This document shows, piece by piece, positions 15,641 through 25,041 of a stretch of DNA of 64,000 bases (within the stretch, counting starts at the first letter, position 1; each line of letters starts with the position of its first letter). This stretch comes from Ancylobacter aquaticus (GTDB taxonomy: Bacteria > Pseudomonadota > Alphaproteobacteria > Rhizobiales > Xanthobacteraceae), in contig NZ_SMFY01000001.1 in assembly GCF_004339465.1 (NCBI RefSeq), positions 1,364,001-1,428,000 of the forward strand, given 5' to 3'. The position numbers were made by a program, and so were the translations under genes. Below the pieces are notes generated by a model. It searched no databases. It was not told the DNA's origin and was given only the letters and a program-made list of their open reading frames with translations.

Positions 15641-15725
15641 CGTGCCCGGCTTTCTCGGCGTCGGTTCGACCCGTTAGGATAACCTCGCCTGCCGAGTCGG
15701 CGGGCGGGGAAACGGGAGAAGGTTC

Positions 15726-16661
15726 GTGAGCGCGGAGGCCTTGGTCTTTTACAGCGACGTGGATAATGCGCAGGCGTGGCGGGAGGCGCTCACCGCCGAG
15801 CTTCCCGATCTCGATGTACGGATCGCCCCTGACATAGGCGACCCCGCAGCCGTTCGCTACGCACTGGCCTGGGCACCGCCGGCCGGCTTCTTCGCCCGCT
15901 TTCCCAATTTGCAGCTGGTCGTCAATCTCGGTGCCGGCGTGGATGGGCTGATGAAGCGCGACGATCTGGTGCAGGTGAAGGTTGCGCGGCTAAACGATCC
16001 GGCGATGGAGGCGATGATGGCGAGCTACGTCATGTTCGCCGTCACCCGTTACGCTCGCGACATTCCGGTCTTTGAACGCGCCAAGCGGCGTGGAGAGTGG
16101 GAATATGTCCATCCCCGCCCTTTGTTCGAGATCAAGGTCGGCGTGCTGGGGCTCGGCGAACTCGGCGCGGCCTCGGCAAAGGCGCTGGCGGCGATGGGCT
16201 TTTCAGTCACCGGCTGGTCGCGCAGCCCGAAGGACATTCCTGGCGTCACCGCCCTGACGGGCCGCGAAGGGCTGGAACGCGTGCTGAGCGAAAGCGAAAT
16301 CACCGTGTGCCTCGTGCCGCTGACACCCGATACCCATCATCTGCTCGGCGCCGCTGAACTGGCGCTCATGCCCCGGGGTGCCAAGCTGGTGAATGTGTCG
16401 CGCGGCGCCGTGGTGGACGAACTGGCACTGGTCGAGGCGCTGCGCTCCGGCCAACTCGCCGAGGCGACGCTCGACGTGTTCGAGACCGAGCCGCTGCCGA
16501 AGGGCAATCCGCTCTGGACGCTCGACAATGTGCTGATCACCCCGCATGTGGCCAGCATCACCGTGCCGGCTCTGGCGGCGCGTGACGTGGCGGAGAGCGT
16601 TCGCCGCGTGCGTCAGGGTCTGTCGCCGCTGCACGAGGTGGACCCGCGGCGCGGCTACTGA
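15726..16661 (+). CDS. D-2-hydroxyacid dehydrogenase, GhrA-like (glyoxylate/hydroxypyruvate reductase A)
   Basis: NAD(P)H-dependent dehydrogenase of 311 residues. The Rossmann dinucleotide loop GVLGLGELGAASAKAL sits near residues 140-155 with the following WSRSPKD. The substrate and catalytic elements are VNLGAGVDGL, VNVSRGAVVDE, DVFETEPLP and ITPHVAS (catalytic His). The family reduces glyoxylate or hydroxypyruvate to glycolate or glycerate. The GTG start at 15726 has a GGGAGAAGG ribosome site. It lies 85 bases after paoC on the same strand and could be cotranscribed, although no functional link is proven. Confidence 0.88.
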   Translation: MSAEALVFYSDVDNAQAWREALTAELPDLDVRIAPDIGDPAAVRYALAWAPPAGFFARFPNLQLVVNLGAGVDGLMKRDDLVQVKVARLNDPAMEAMMASYVMFAVTRYARDIPVFERAKRRGEWEYVHPRPLFEIKVGVLGLGELGAASAKALAAMGFSVTGWSRSPKDIPGVTALTGREGLERVLSESEITVCLVPLTPDTHHLLGAAELALMPRGAKLVNVSRGAVVDELALVEALRSGQLAEATLDVFETEPLPKGNPLWTLDNVLITPHVASITVPALAARDVAESVRRVRQGLSPLHEVDPRRGY

Positions 16662-16693
16662 GGTTGCGCGAGTTCCGGCAATGCTTGGCAAGT

Positions 16694-16735
16694 CCTCATC
16701 CGCGCTTCTTCATCCGCATCTCCTCATCCGCCTCA
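16694..16735. repeat. Short tandem-like repeat of TCATCCGC
   Basis: Three copies of TCATCCGC separated by short pyrimidine-rich spacers precede the small membrane-protein gene. The motif is low-complexity and of unknown significance. Confidence 0.35.
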
Positions 16736-16767
16736 TTCGTGCTACGCTGGAGCTGAGGGCGAGACAG

Positions 16768-16935
16768 ATGGCGGAACCGATGGGGGAAGTGGCACCTTCG
16801 CACAGCACTTTCTGGAGCTGGGGGGCGGGCATTGCCGCGATCCTTGTCTTCGGTGCGGCGATCGGCCTGTGGGCGCGCCACGGTGCGGCCGTTTTCTTCG
16901 ACATGCTGACGGCCGGCTTGGCCTATTGCTTCTGA
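16768..16935 (+). CDS. Small single-pass membrane protein of unknown function
   Basis: A 55-residue protein starting MAEPMGEVAPSHSTF, with one clear transmembrane helix (GAGIAAILVFGAAIGLW) and a hydrophobic C-terminal end finishing in AYCF. It begins after a purine-rich GAGGGCGAGA and ends 60 bases before the SCO1 start, so the two are probably cotranscribed. The position invites a role with copper delivery or oxidase assembly, but nothing in the sequence shows it. Confidence 0.6.
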   Translation: MAEPMGEVAPSHSTFWSWGAGIAAILVFGAAIGLWARHGAAVFFDMLTAGLAYCF

Positions 16936-16995
16936 GCCTGTGAATTGACCCGTGGCGCCGGCCCGCGCGGCCGCGCCGAGCCTTGCTGTGGTGCC

Positions 16996-17586
16996 ATGTC
17001 CAACCGTCGTGTTCTGCTGCTCCTCGCCGCCTTTGTCGTCGGTGCCGTCGCCATCGTCGCCGGCGCCCTCACCCTGCTGCCGCCCGGGCCGGGCACGGTG
17101 ACGAGCCAGGTCACGATCGGTGGCCCTTACGAACTCGTCGACCAGGATGGGCAGGCGGTGACGCAGGAGACCTTCGCCGGCAGCCCCTCGCTGGTGTTCT
17201 TCGGCTTCACCCATTGTCCCGACATCTGCCCCACGGCGCTCTACGAGATGTCGCAGCTCTTCGAGGCGCTCGGTCCGGATGCCCGCAAGGCGTCGGGATT
17301 GTTCATCACCGTCGACCCCGAGCGGGACACACCGGAGGTGCTGAAGGCGTATCTCGGGAGCTTTCATCCGAGCATCCAGGGGCTGAGCGGCACGCCGGAG
17401 CAGATCGCCGCCGTCACCCGGGCCTATCGCGCCTATGCCAAGAAGGTGCCCACCCAGGGCGACGACTACACCATGGACCACACGGCGATAGTCTATCTCA
17501 TGGACAAGGATGGCACGTTCATCGCGCCGTTCAACTTAAAGCGGCCCCCAGAGGAGGCTGCGGCCGAACTGCGCCGCTACTTCTGA
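16996..17586 (+). CDS. SCO1/SenC-family copper chaperone
   Basis: Membrane-anchored thioredoxin-fold protein of 196 residues needed for CuA-site assembly of cytochrome oxidase in this family. It begins with a membrane anchor (RRVLLLLAAFVVGAVAIVAG). The copper-binding CPDIC is in FFGFTHCPDICPTAL and the conserved His in MDHTAIVYLMD. The start at MSNRRV is chosen because it gives a compact anchor; an upstream TTG at 16945 only adds a low-complexity stretch. Its 3' end overlaps the 3' end of the convergent glycosyltransferase gene by 56 bases. The oxidase genes it would serve lie about 20 kb away. Confidence 0.9.
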   Translation: MSNRRVLLLLAAFVVGAVAIVAGALTLLPPGPGTVTSQVTIGGPYELVDQDGQAVTQETFAGSPSLVFFGFTHCPDICPTALYEMSQLFEALGPDARKASGLFITVDPERDTPEVLKAYLGSFHPSIQGLSGTPEQIAAVTRAYRAYAKKVPTQGDDYTMDHTAIVYLMDKDGTFIAPFNLKRPPEEAAAELRRYF

Positions 17587-19468
17587 GCCTCAATGCCGGG
17601 CGCTGCCGCCGGCGCGAGGTGCGCGCCAGCCCGTGTTCGGTCTTCGCCCAGCGGGAGGGAGCCACCACCAGTTCGATCAGAGCGCGCCAGGCGGCGGCCG
17701 ACATCATCAGCCAATAGACCGGCATGAGCGCCGCAACGCGGGCGATGCCGGGAATGCCGCGTCGGCGCATGCCCATTAAGGTGGAGAGCACCACGCCCAC
17801 AAGTCCTGCGAGGAGCACGCAGAACCAGATGGCGTCGAGCAAGGTCGCCACAAGGGATGGGTTCGCGTCCGGCTCCATCACTGCATCGAGCAACAGCGAG
17901 ACGACCAGCACCGGATGGAGCAGCGCCGCCGCTGTGCCGCTGCCGAGCAGGAAGAGCAGCGTCAGTGTGCCGGGCCAGCCGGCCGTGCGGGCCATAAGCA
18001 GCGGCTGTCGCGCGTGCACCAGCAGGGTCTGCATCCACCCCTTGTACCAGCGCGTACGCTGACGCATCCACGGGCCGAGCCGGCGCGGTGCTTCCTCGTC
18101 CGTCGCCGAGGCGATGACTTCCGTGCTCCAGCCGGTTCGGGCGAGGCGGACGCCGAGATCGGCATCTTCCGTGACGTTGAACGGATCCCACCCGCCGACG
18201 GCGTCCAGTGCCGCGCGTCGGAAATGGTTGGACGTGCCGCCAAGGGGCAATGGCAGTTGGAAGTGGCCGAGCATCGGCAGCACGACGTCGAAATAGCCGG
18301 CATATTCCGCGGCGAACTGCCGGGGTATCCAGCCATCCGCGAGATTGTCGATGACGAGGCGCGCCTGCACGCAGCCGATGCGCCCGTTCCCCCGGGCCTT
18401 GAGTGTGGTGCAGACCTGCCGCAGTTGCAGCGGATCGGGCACATCCTCGGCATCATAGACGCCGACTACCGAGCCGCGGGCAAAGGGCAGGGCTGCATTC
18501 AACGCCTTCGGCTTGGTCCGTGGCCCGACATTGGGTGCGACAATGACCTCGAAGCCGGGCCGTCGGGCGTGCAGCGCCAGTGCGGTCGCCGTCGGCTCGT
18601 CATCGGCCTCGATGACCAGAAGCACCTGAAGCTTTTCCCGGGGATAATCGAGGGCGTCCAGTGCATCCACCAACTGCGGCACCACCCGTGCCTCGCGATA
18701 GAGCGGCACGATCAGGCTGTAGTCGGGCAGGGACGCATCGTCGCGCGCGGGGCGCGGCGGAGGCTGCGGCGGGATCGTGCAGGCCCCGAGTTTCAACGTC
18801 GCGCTGCCGACGAGCATGAGTGCCACCAGACCGGGCAGGACCCATGCGCCGAAGAACGAGCTTGCCGTCGCAGTGAGGAAGAGGGTCGCCAGGGCGAAGG
18901 CGATGATGCCGAAGAGATAGCGCGAAATGGTCAGCGTTCCTGCCGACAGGTCGGGCTGCTGGTCGCGGAGCCGATAGGCGGCTTGCCAGCCGAGCTGTCT
19001 TGCGAACCGGGAGCGTACGAAGCTTGCCAGCCTTTCGGGCGTTGTCAGGCTTATCCGACCGCGCAGTTCCGGCCGCTCGTCCAGCGTGGCCGCCAGACGT
19101 CGCAGCCGCAACCCGCGTGCGGCGACAATGAGACGCCCGTCCGCCGTTCGCATCACACCGCTGCGCAGCATGGCGACAATGTCCGTGGCGCCGACCCTGG
19201 TGGGTCCTTGAAGAAAGGGCCGGTCGAGCGGCTCGAAGGCGGCGCCGATCTCGCGCGCCGCTGCCTGGCCAAGCTCGTCGGGTGAGACATGGCCCGCGGC
19301 GAGCAGGGTCTCGTCGAGGCCCACCCCGAGCCGGCTTGCCCGGTGCAATGCGTTGTGAACAACCGATGGATCGAGCCGGTGCGCAATGCCGGCCGCTTCG
19401 ACCGGGACCTCGCTCCAGCGTCGCGCGTCCGGCGGGCCGGATAAGCGCCCGCGCACCACTTGTGTCAT
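17531..19468 (-). CDS. Membrane glycosyltransferase family 2 with N-terminal GspE/MshEN-like domain
   Basis: A 645-residue inner-membrane glycosyltransferase. Residues 30-75 resemble the N-terminal domain of GspE-type proteins (RLGVGLDETLLAAGHVSPDEL), a fold that binds cyclic di-GMP in some relatives. Two transmembrane helices follow. The GT-A catalytic domain contains YSLIVPLYREA, VYDAEDVPDP (DxD-type metal site), TEDADLGVRL (base) and RQRTRWYKGW (acceptor motif of processive and related enzymes). Several C-terminal helices complete a polysaccharide-synthase-like topology. The product is unknown; a surface polysaccharide is most likely. It converges with, and overlaps, the SCO1 gene. Confidence 0.86.
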   Translation of the reverse strand: MTQVVRGRLSGPPDARRWSEVPVEAAGIAHRLDPSVVHNALHRASRLGVGLDETLLAAGHVSPDELGQAAAREIGAAFEPLDRPFLQGPTRVGATDIVAMLRSGVMRTADGRLIVAARGLRLRRLAATLDERPELRGRISLTTPERLASFVRSRFARQLGWQAAYRLRDQQPDLSAGTLTISRYLFGIIAFALATLFLTATASSFFGAWVLPGLVALMLVGSATLKLGACTIPPQPPPRPARDDASLPDYSLIVPLYREARVVPQLVDALDALDYPREKLQVLLVIEADDEPTATALALHARRPGFEVIVAPNVGPRTKPKALNAALPFARGSVVGVYDAEDVPDPLQLRQVCTTLKARGNGRIGCVQARLVIDNLADGWIPRQFAAEYAGYFDVVLPMLGHFQLPLPLGGTSNHFRRAALDAVGGWDPFNVTEDADLGVRLARTGWSTEVIASATDEEAPRRLGPWMRQRTRWYKGWMQTLLVHARQPLLMARTAGWPGTLTLLFLLGSGTAAALLHPVLVVSLLLDAVMEPDANPSLVATLLDAIWFCVLLAGLVGVVLSTLMGMRRRGIPGIARVAALMPVYWLMMSAAAWRALIELVVAPSRWAKTEHGLARTSRRRQRPALRLRSSGAVRPQPPLGAALS

Positions 19469-19551
19469 GCGGCGGCCCCTCGCCTAGTGGACATCAAGAC
19501 GGTAGAACATCGCGGTGGCGCGGCAGCCGCCAGACCCAGCGCGAGGCCAGT

Positions 19552-20448
19552 GTGCGGTATTTTCGTCCGGTAGTTAAGCCCTGTTCGGTGATGGCGCTTG
19601 CCTTTGCGGTCGCCCTCCTGCTGGCGGCCCCGCTGGGCGCGGCATGGGCTCAATCGCCAACGCCGGCCGGCGTCTCCGATGCGGTGATGGTGCCCGGTTT
19701 CTGGGACCCGAAGCGGCGGCCGGAGCGGCCGGACGTGACCCGCCTGCCGGTCCAGATCCGCTTCGTCACGACGGAGGACTACCCGCCCTTCAGTTTCCGA
19801 GGCGAAGACGGCAGGCCAACCGGATTCAATGTCGATATTGCCCGTGCCATCTGCACGGAGCTCGCCATTCGCTGCACATTGGAGATCCTGCCCTTCGAGC
19901 AATTGGTGGAGGCCTTGGAGAGCGGCAAGGCCGATGCCGCCATCGCCGGCATCGCCATCTCCGCCGCCAGCCGCGAGCGCACCGATTTTTCCGACCGCTA
20001 TTTCCGCTCGCCCGCTCGTTTCGTCGCCCGGAATGGCGATCCGGCGCTAAAGGTCACGCCGGACGCTCTTTCCTCCAAATCGGTGGGTGTGGTCGCGGAT
20101 TCCGCGCATGAGGCCTATCTGCGTGATTTCTTCAACGAGATCGCCATCCGGCACTTCCCTGATGTCGATGCCGCGCGCGCTGCCCTGCAAAAGGGCGATG
20201 TCGACCTCATCTTCGGGGACGGCGTGCAACTGGCGCTGTGGCTCAACGGTACGGCATCGGCCGGGTGCTGCGTTTTCGTCGGCGGGCCGTTCACGGAAAG
20301 CCTCTATTTCGGCGAGGGCATGGGCATCGCGGTCAAGCGCGGCAATGATGCGCTGCGCCAGTCGCTCAACTACGCCCTGGCCCAACTCTGGGAGGAGGGG
20401 GTCTATACCGACCTTTATCTGCGCTGGTTCCCCATCAGCGTTTATTGA
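19552..20448 (+). CDS. Periplasmic solute-binding protein, family 3 (amino-acid type)
   Basis: Exported binding protein of 298 residues. With the GTG at 19552 the N-terminus is basic (RYFRPVVK) followed by a hydrophobic core and an AWAQ cleavage region, a better signal peptide than the downstream ATG at 19591 would give. The family 3 pattern is clear: [48 protein letters not shown] and the DFSDRYF hinge region. It contains two adjacent cysteines (GCCVF) unusual for the family. No permease or ATPase gene is adjacent, so it is an orphan binding protein or feeds a transporter encoded elsewhere. Confidence 0.83.
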   Translation: MRYFRPVVKPCSVMALAFAVALLLAAPLGAAWAQSPTPAGVSDAVMVPGFWDPKRRPERPDVTRLPVQIRFVTTEDYPPFSFRGEDGRPTGFNVDIARAICTELAIRCTLEILPFEQLVEALESGKADAAIAGIAISAASRERTDFSDRYFRSPARFVARNGDPALKVTPDALSSKSVGVVADSAHEAYLRDFFNEIAIRHFPDVDAARAALQKGDVDLIFGDGVQLALWLNGTASAGCCVFVGGPFTESLYFGEGMGIAVKRGNDALRQSLNYALAQLWEEGVYTDLYLRWFPISVY

Positions 20449-20537
20449 CGCGGCCGCCGACACTACCTAGAGCATGCCCGAGGCGCGGCTCCGGGAAGCC
20501 GCCTTTGTTTTGTGCGCACAGCCCAGGAGGGCAGATC

Positions 20538-22196
20538 ATGACGGCGACCGCTCCGGTCGAGGATTTTGCAGTCGAGCTGCGCACGCTGGCGGAGTCCGCT
20601 GGCGCATGGCCGTTCGAGGAAGCCCGCAAGATCGTCGAGCGCCTGAAGCGGAAACCCAAATCGGAAGTCCTTTTCGAGACCGGCTACGGCCCCTCGGGCC
20701 TGCCCCATATCGGCACCTTCGGCGAGGTGGCGCGCACCACCATGGTGCGCCACGCCTTCCATGTGCTGACCGAGGGCACGATTCCAACGCGCCTGCTGTG
20801 CTTCTCCGACGATATGGACGGCATGCGCAAGATCCCGGAAAACGTGCCGGATCCTGCCGCGCTCAAGCCTTATCTGCAGATGCCGCTGACCAAGGTGCCG
20901 AACCCCTTCGGCGGTGGCTATGCCAGCTTCGGCGACCACAACAACGCGATGCTGCGGCGCTTCCTCGACGCGTTCGGCTTCGACTACGAGTTTGCCAGCG
21001 CGACTGAGTATTATTTCTCCGGCAAGCTCGACGCGGTGCTGCTAAAGGCGGCGGCGACGTACGAGGCTATCATGGAGGTGATGCTGCCGACGCTGGGCGA
21101 GGAGCGGCAGGCAACCTATTCGCCCTTCCTGCCGATCTCGCCCGTCTCTGGCCGTGTGCTCTACGTGCCGCTGAAGGCGGTCGATGCCAAGGCCGGCACC
21201 ATCACCTTCACCGACGAGGACGGCGAGGACAAGACCGTCCCCGTCACCGGCGGCCATGTAAAGCTTCAGTGGAAGCCGGATTTCGGTGCCCGCTGGGCGG
21301 CGCTCGACGTCGATTTCGAGATGTTCGGCAAGGACCACCAGACCAACGCGCCGATCTATGATCGCATCTGCGAGGTTCTGGGCGGCGTGGCACCGGAACA
21401 CTTCGTCTATGAGCTGTTCCTCGACGAGAACGGCCAGAAGATATCGAAGTCCAAGGGCAACGGCATCACCATCGACGATTGGCTGACCTATGCCAGCCCC
21501 GAGAGCCTGGCGCTCTACATGTTCCAGTCGCCGCGCTCGGCCAAGAAGCTGCATTTCGACGTTATTCCGAAGGCGGTGGACGAGTATTTCGGCTTCCTCG
21601 CCCGCTACCCCACGCAGGACTGGAAGAGCCGGCTCGGCAACCCGGTGTGGCACATCCATGCCGGCAACCCGCCCGCGGACGAACTGCCGCTGAGCTTCGG
21701 CCTGATGCTCAAGCTCGCCTCGGCGTCCAATGCCGAGGACAAGGCCGTGCTCTGGCGCTTTATCGAACGCTACGCGCCCGGGACGTCGCCTGAAACCCAT
21801 CCGTCCGTCGACCAGCTCGCGGGCTATGCGGTGCGCTATTTCATCGACCGGGTGAAGCCGCGCCGCACCTTCCGCCTGCCGGACGAAGTGGAGGCGCAGG
21901 CGCTGGCCCGTCTCGACGCGGCGTTGGCACCGCTCGATGGAACGGACCGCGACGCCATCCAGAACGCCGTGCTCGATGTCGGCCGCGCCGAGCCACGCTA
22001 TCAGGACCACAAGCGCAAGAGCCCGACCGGCGGTCCCGGCGTGACCTTCGCCTGGTTCAGCGCGCTCTACGAGTTGCTGCTCGGCGAGAAGGAAGGCCCG
22101 CGCTTCGGCGGCTTCGTGGCCGCCTACGGCATCCCCGAGACCCGGGCACTGATCGCTCGGGCACTCTCCGGCGAACTCGCGCGCGGGGCGGAGTAG
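20538..22196 (+). CDS. lysK: Lysyl-tRNA synthetase, class I
   Basis: Charges tRNA-Lys with lysine in the cytoplasm. At 552 residues it has the class I signatures: a HIGH-type motif in [11 protein letters not shown] near residue 58 and a KMSKS-type motif in KISKSKGNG. This is the archaeal-type class I enzyme that many alphaproteobacteria use instead of class II LysS. The ATG at 20538 has an AGGAGG ribosome site seven bases upstream; an open frame extends further 5' without one. The following small gene starts 11 bases after its stop and is probably cotranscribed. Confidence 0.95.
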   Translation: MTATAPVEDFAVELRTLAESAGAWPFEEARKIVERLKRKPKSEVLFETGYGPSGLPHIGTFGEVARTTMVRHAFHVLTEGTIPTRLLCFSDDMDGMRKIPENVPDPAALKPYLQMPLTKVPNPFGGGYASFGDHNNAMLRRFLDAFGFDYEFASATEYYFSGKLDAVLLKAAATYEAIMEVMLPTLGEERQATYSPFLPISPVSGRVLYVPLKAVDAKAGTITFTDEDGEDKTVPVTGGHVKLQWKPDFGARWAALDVDFEMFGKDHQTNAPIYDRICEVLGGVAPEHFVYELFLDENGQKISKSKGNGITIDDWLTYASPESLALYMFQSPRSAKKLHFDVIPKAVDEYFGFLARYPTQDWKSRLGNPVWHIHAGNPPADELPLSFGLMLKLASASNAEDKAVLWRFIERYAPGTSPETHPSVDQLAGYAVRYFIDRVKPRRTFRLPDEVEAQALARLDAALAPLDGTDRDAIQNAVLDVGRAEPRYQDHKRKSPTGGPGVTFAWFSALYELLLGEKEGPRFGGFVAAYGIPETRALIARALSGELARGAE

Positions 22197-22207
22197 GCGA
22201 GAGCGAC

Positions 22208-22759
22208 ATGGCAAAGCGGCGCGAGGGACAGATCGACCTGCGAGTGGACGATCCGCAGCAACTGCTCGACATGCTCGATCCGTTTCCCTTCCGGGAGCGC
22301 GGCCTCGACGGCGAGGTGGACGCGTATATCTGCGAGCATGCCGAGGACGTGCCGGCGGAAGTCCCGCTCGCCATCACCGTTCACCTGCCGGCAGCACAGG
22401 CACAGGGTGCCCTCGCGCAGAGCCTGCCGGGCATTGTCAGCGAGCATTTCCACCAGCAGGCGGAGCAGCGCGGCAGTGAGCTTTCCCGCCTGTTCGCCCA
22501 GGGTCGCAAGGCGCTGCTGATCGGGCTGGTCGTGCTCGGCCTGTGCCTCGTCGTCGGCCAGTCGCTGGTCAATCTCTTCCCCGAGTCACGCCTGGCCGGC
22601 GTGGTCATGGAAGGGCTCGTCATCCTAGGCTGGGTGGCGAATTGGCGGCCGATGGAGATTTTCCTGTTCGACTGGTGGCCGCTGGTGCAGGAACGTCGGC
22701 TGTATCACCGTCTGGCGAAGGCGCAGGTGAAGATCGCCGCCCAGCCCCCGGACTCCTGA
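22208..22759 (+). CDS. Conserved-looking membrane protein of unknown function
   Basis: A 183-residue protein with a soluble N-terminal half (IDLRVDDPQQLLDMLDPFPF and a long acidic/helical stretch) and a C-terminal hydrophobic part, where KALLIGLVVLGLCLVVGQSLV and LAGVVMEGLVILGWVAN form two membrane helices. The tail FLFDWWPLVQERRLYHRL is amphipathic and cytoplasmic in appearance. I do not recognise the family. It follows lysK by 11 bases on the same strand. Confidence 0.75.
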   Translation: MAKRREGQIDLRVDDPQQLLDMLDPFPFRERGLDGEVDAYICEHAEDVPAEVPLAITVHLPAAQAQGALAQSLPGIVSEHFHQQAEQRGSELSRLFAQGRKALLIGLVVLGLCLVVGQSLVNLFPESRLAGVVMEGLVILGWVANWRPMEIFLFDWWPLVQERRLYHRLAKAQVKIAAQPPDS

Positions 22760-22767
22760 TTGTCGGT

Positions 22768-24459
22768 CTATCCCGGCCGGTGCGCCGCCAGCGCCTTCGC
22801 GCGCAGAGCGCTGAGCGACGTGGTCGGCGTGATCGCCTCCGGGTCGAGCTTCACATGCACGATGGCCGGCAGGCCGGAAGCAAACGCCGCATCCAGCGCC
22901 GGCACGAACTCATCATCCATTTCCACCTTGGCGCCAAAGCCGCCGAAGGCGCGGGCATAGGCGGCGAAATCCGGGTTGCGCAGCGTCGTGCCGAAGACGC
23001 GGGTGGGATACTCCCGCTCCTGGTGCATGCGGATGGTGCCATACATGCCGTTGTCGATGACGACGGCGACGATGGGCGCCCCATATTGCACGGCGGTGGC
23101 GAATTCCTGCCCGGTCATGAGGAAATCGCCATCGCCGCACACCGCGACAACAGGCGTCCCCGGCTGGGAAATCTTCGCCGCCACGGCTGCCGGCAGGCCA
23201 TAGCCCATCGAGCCCGACGTGGGAGCCAACTGCGTCCCATAGGCGCGGAAGTGGTGGAAACGGTGCACCCAGATGGCGAAGTTTCCTGCGCCATTGCAGA
23301 TGACGGTCTCCTTGGGGAGGCCGCGCAGATACTGCACCAGCGTGGCCATCTGCACCGCGCCGGGATTTGCCGGCGGCGCCTGCGTCCAGTCGAGATAGTC
23401 GGCGCGCGCTTCGGCACGCCACGCGCTCCATGCCAGTTCGTTAGGCGGCTGAACACCCTCCAGCGCGGCAGCGAAGGCCCCCGATGAGGCGTTGATCGCC
23501 AGCGCCGGCTGGTAAACCCGGCCGAGTTCCTCCGGATCAGCATGCACATGCACGAGGGGTACGCCGGGATCGGGAATGCCGAACAGGCTGTAGCCCTGCG
23601 AAGGCACTTCGCCCAACCGCCCGCCGGCCAAGATCACGAGGTCGGCCTGCTTCAGCCGGTCGATCAGCTTGGGATTGACCGAGAAGCCGACATCGCCGGC
23701 GAAGCATGCGTGATCCGCCGGAAAAAGCATCTGCCGCCGGAAGCTGACCGCCACCGGCAGGTCGAAACGTTCGGCGAAGCGCTCCACCGCCGCGACCGCC
23801 CGGGCGTTCCAGCGGGCGCCCCCGAGGATCATAACCGGCCGCTTTGCCGCCCAGAGCAGGCGCTGGAGCCGCATCATGTCGGCGAGGCCGGGCCAGGTCT
23901 CGGCCGGCTCCACCGCCGGGGCGTCCGGCACCTCAGCGATTTCGCTCAGCACATCCTCCGGCAGCGCGATCACCACCGGGCCCGGCCGGCCCTGCATGGC
24001 GACGCGGAAGGCGCGCGCGACGATTTCCGGGATGCGTGCGACCTCGTCGATTTCCACCGCCCATTTGGCGAGTGGGCCGAACACGGCGCGGTAGTCGACC
24101 TCCTGAAATGCCTCACGCCCGCGCATGGCACGCGAGATCTGCCCGACGAACAGGATCATCGGTGTCGAATCCTGCTGGGCGATATGGATGCCCGCGCTGG
24201 CATTTGTGGCGCCCGGCCCGCGCGTGACGAAGCAGATCCCCGGCCGGCCGGTGAGCTTGCCGCAGGCTTCCGCCATCATCGCCGCGCCGCTCTCCTGCCG
24301 GCAGATGACGAAATCGACATCACTGTCGGAGAGCGCGTCGAGCACGTCGAGATAGCTCTCGCCGGGCACGCCAAAAGCGCGGAAGACGCCATTGGCGCGA
24401 AGGGCATCGACGAGAAGACGGGCGCCGGTGCGGGAGGCGGGGGAGGGCAGGGAGGTCAT
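22768..24459 (-). CDS. Thiamine-diphosphate enzyme, acetolactate-synthase-like
   Basis: A 563-residue member of the acetolactate synthase/benzoylformate decarboxylase superfamily. The order is the N-terminal pyrimidine-binding domain (FGVPGESYLDVLDAL with the catalytic Glu in CRQESGAAMMAE, then RGPGATNA), a central domain (PVMILGGARWNARA), and a C-terminal ThDP domain with the GDGDFLM...NGMYG magnesium motif. It lacks an adjacent small regulatory subunit and differs from biosynthetic IlvB in its surroundings, so it is more likely a catabolic or sulfo/oxalo-type decarboxylase or carboligase. The substrate is undetermined. Confidence 0.85.
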   Translation of the reverse strand: MTSLPSPASRTGARLLVDALRANGVFRAFGVPGESYLDVLDALSDSDVDFVICRQESGAAMMAEACGKLTGRPGICFVTRGPGATNASAGIHIAQQDSTPMILFVGQISRAMRGREAFQEVDYRAVFGPLAKWAVEIDEVARIPEIVARAFRVAMQGRPGPVVIALPEDVLSEIAEVPDAPAVEPAETWPGLADMMRLQRLLWAAKRPVMILGGARWNARAVAAVERFAERFDLPVAVSFRRQMLFPADHACFAGDVGFSVNPKLIDRLKQADLVILAGGRLGEVPSQGYSLFGIPDPGVPLVHVHADPEELGRVYQPALAINASSGAFAAALEGVQPPNELAWSAWRAEARADYLDWTQAPPANPGAVQMATLVQYLRGLPKETVICNGAGNFAIWVHRFHHFRAYGTQLAPTSGSMGYGLPAAVAAKISQPGTPVVAVCGDGDFLMTGQEFATAVQYGAPIVAVVIDNGMYGTIRMHQEREYPTRVFGTTLRNPDFAAYARAFGGFGAKVEMDDEFVPALDAAFASGLPAIVHVKLDPEAITPTTSLSALRAKALAAHRPG

Positions 24460-24551
24460 GATCGGGAACTCAGGACGCGACGAGAGGCCGGCACTCTAGA
24501 GCCCGGCGCATGGGAAGGCGAGTAGCCTTCCGGCGATGTCCGCCCCGGTTC

Positions 24552-25034
24552 TCAAGCGAAGCCAATCCATCGCCCGGCTACCAGCACGGCGAGCCAGAGC
24601 ATGGCGGAGGCTGCGGCCGAAGTGCGAATGCGGCCCGTAAGTGGCCCGCCGCGGAGCGCCTCGCGATAGGCCGGATTGCCGTGCTGGAGGGCGACATTCA
24701 CCAGCGCCGCCCCCAGCAAGGCGAGCTTTACGAGGAACGCAGGGTTCTCCGCATACTCGGCCGCGCGCACGGTGAAAAGCCACAGGCCGGTCAGCACCGC
24801 GAGGCTGGTGCCGAGCGCGGCCACGCGCGCGTGGAGCGGGCCAATCACCGCCAGCGGCACGCGGCGCAGCCCGCCCAGCAGCCGCAGGTCGAGCACCAGT
24901 ATGGAGCCCAGCAGCAGGGCCACGCCGAGAATGTGGGCAGCGTTCACCAGCAGATAGGCGACCCACGACGCTCGCAGCCAGCGGGCGCCCGGCCAGCCGC
25001 CGAGCGCGCCGAGAAGACTTCCCGCGTCCTCCAT
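24552..25034 (-). CDS. Multi-spanning membrane protein of unknown function
   Basis: A 160-residue protein with about four hydrophobic helices (VAYLLVNAAHILGVALLLGS, LGTSLAVLTGLWLF, LVKLALLGAALVNVAL, SAMLWLAVLVAGRW). His residues in the first helix (NAAHILG) recall small cytochrome-b561-like membrane proteins, but no heme site can be assigned. It starts eight bases after the stop of the upstream periplasmic DUF6152-like gene with an AGTGAGG ribosome site, so the two form an operon. They are often found together, which suggests a shared envelope function. Confidence 0.72.
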   Translation of the reverse strand: MEDAGSLLGALGGWPGARWLRASWVAYLLVNAAHILGVALLLGSILVLDLRLLGGLRRVPLAVIGPLHARVAALGTSLAVLTGLWLFTVRAAEYAENPAFLVKLALLGAALVNVALQHGNPAYREALRGGPLTGRIRTSAAASAMLWLAVLVAGRWIGFA

Positions 25035-25041
25035 GTCGGCC

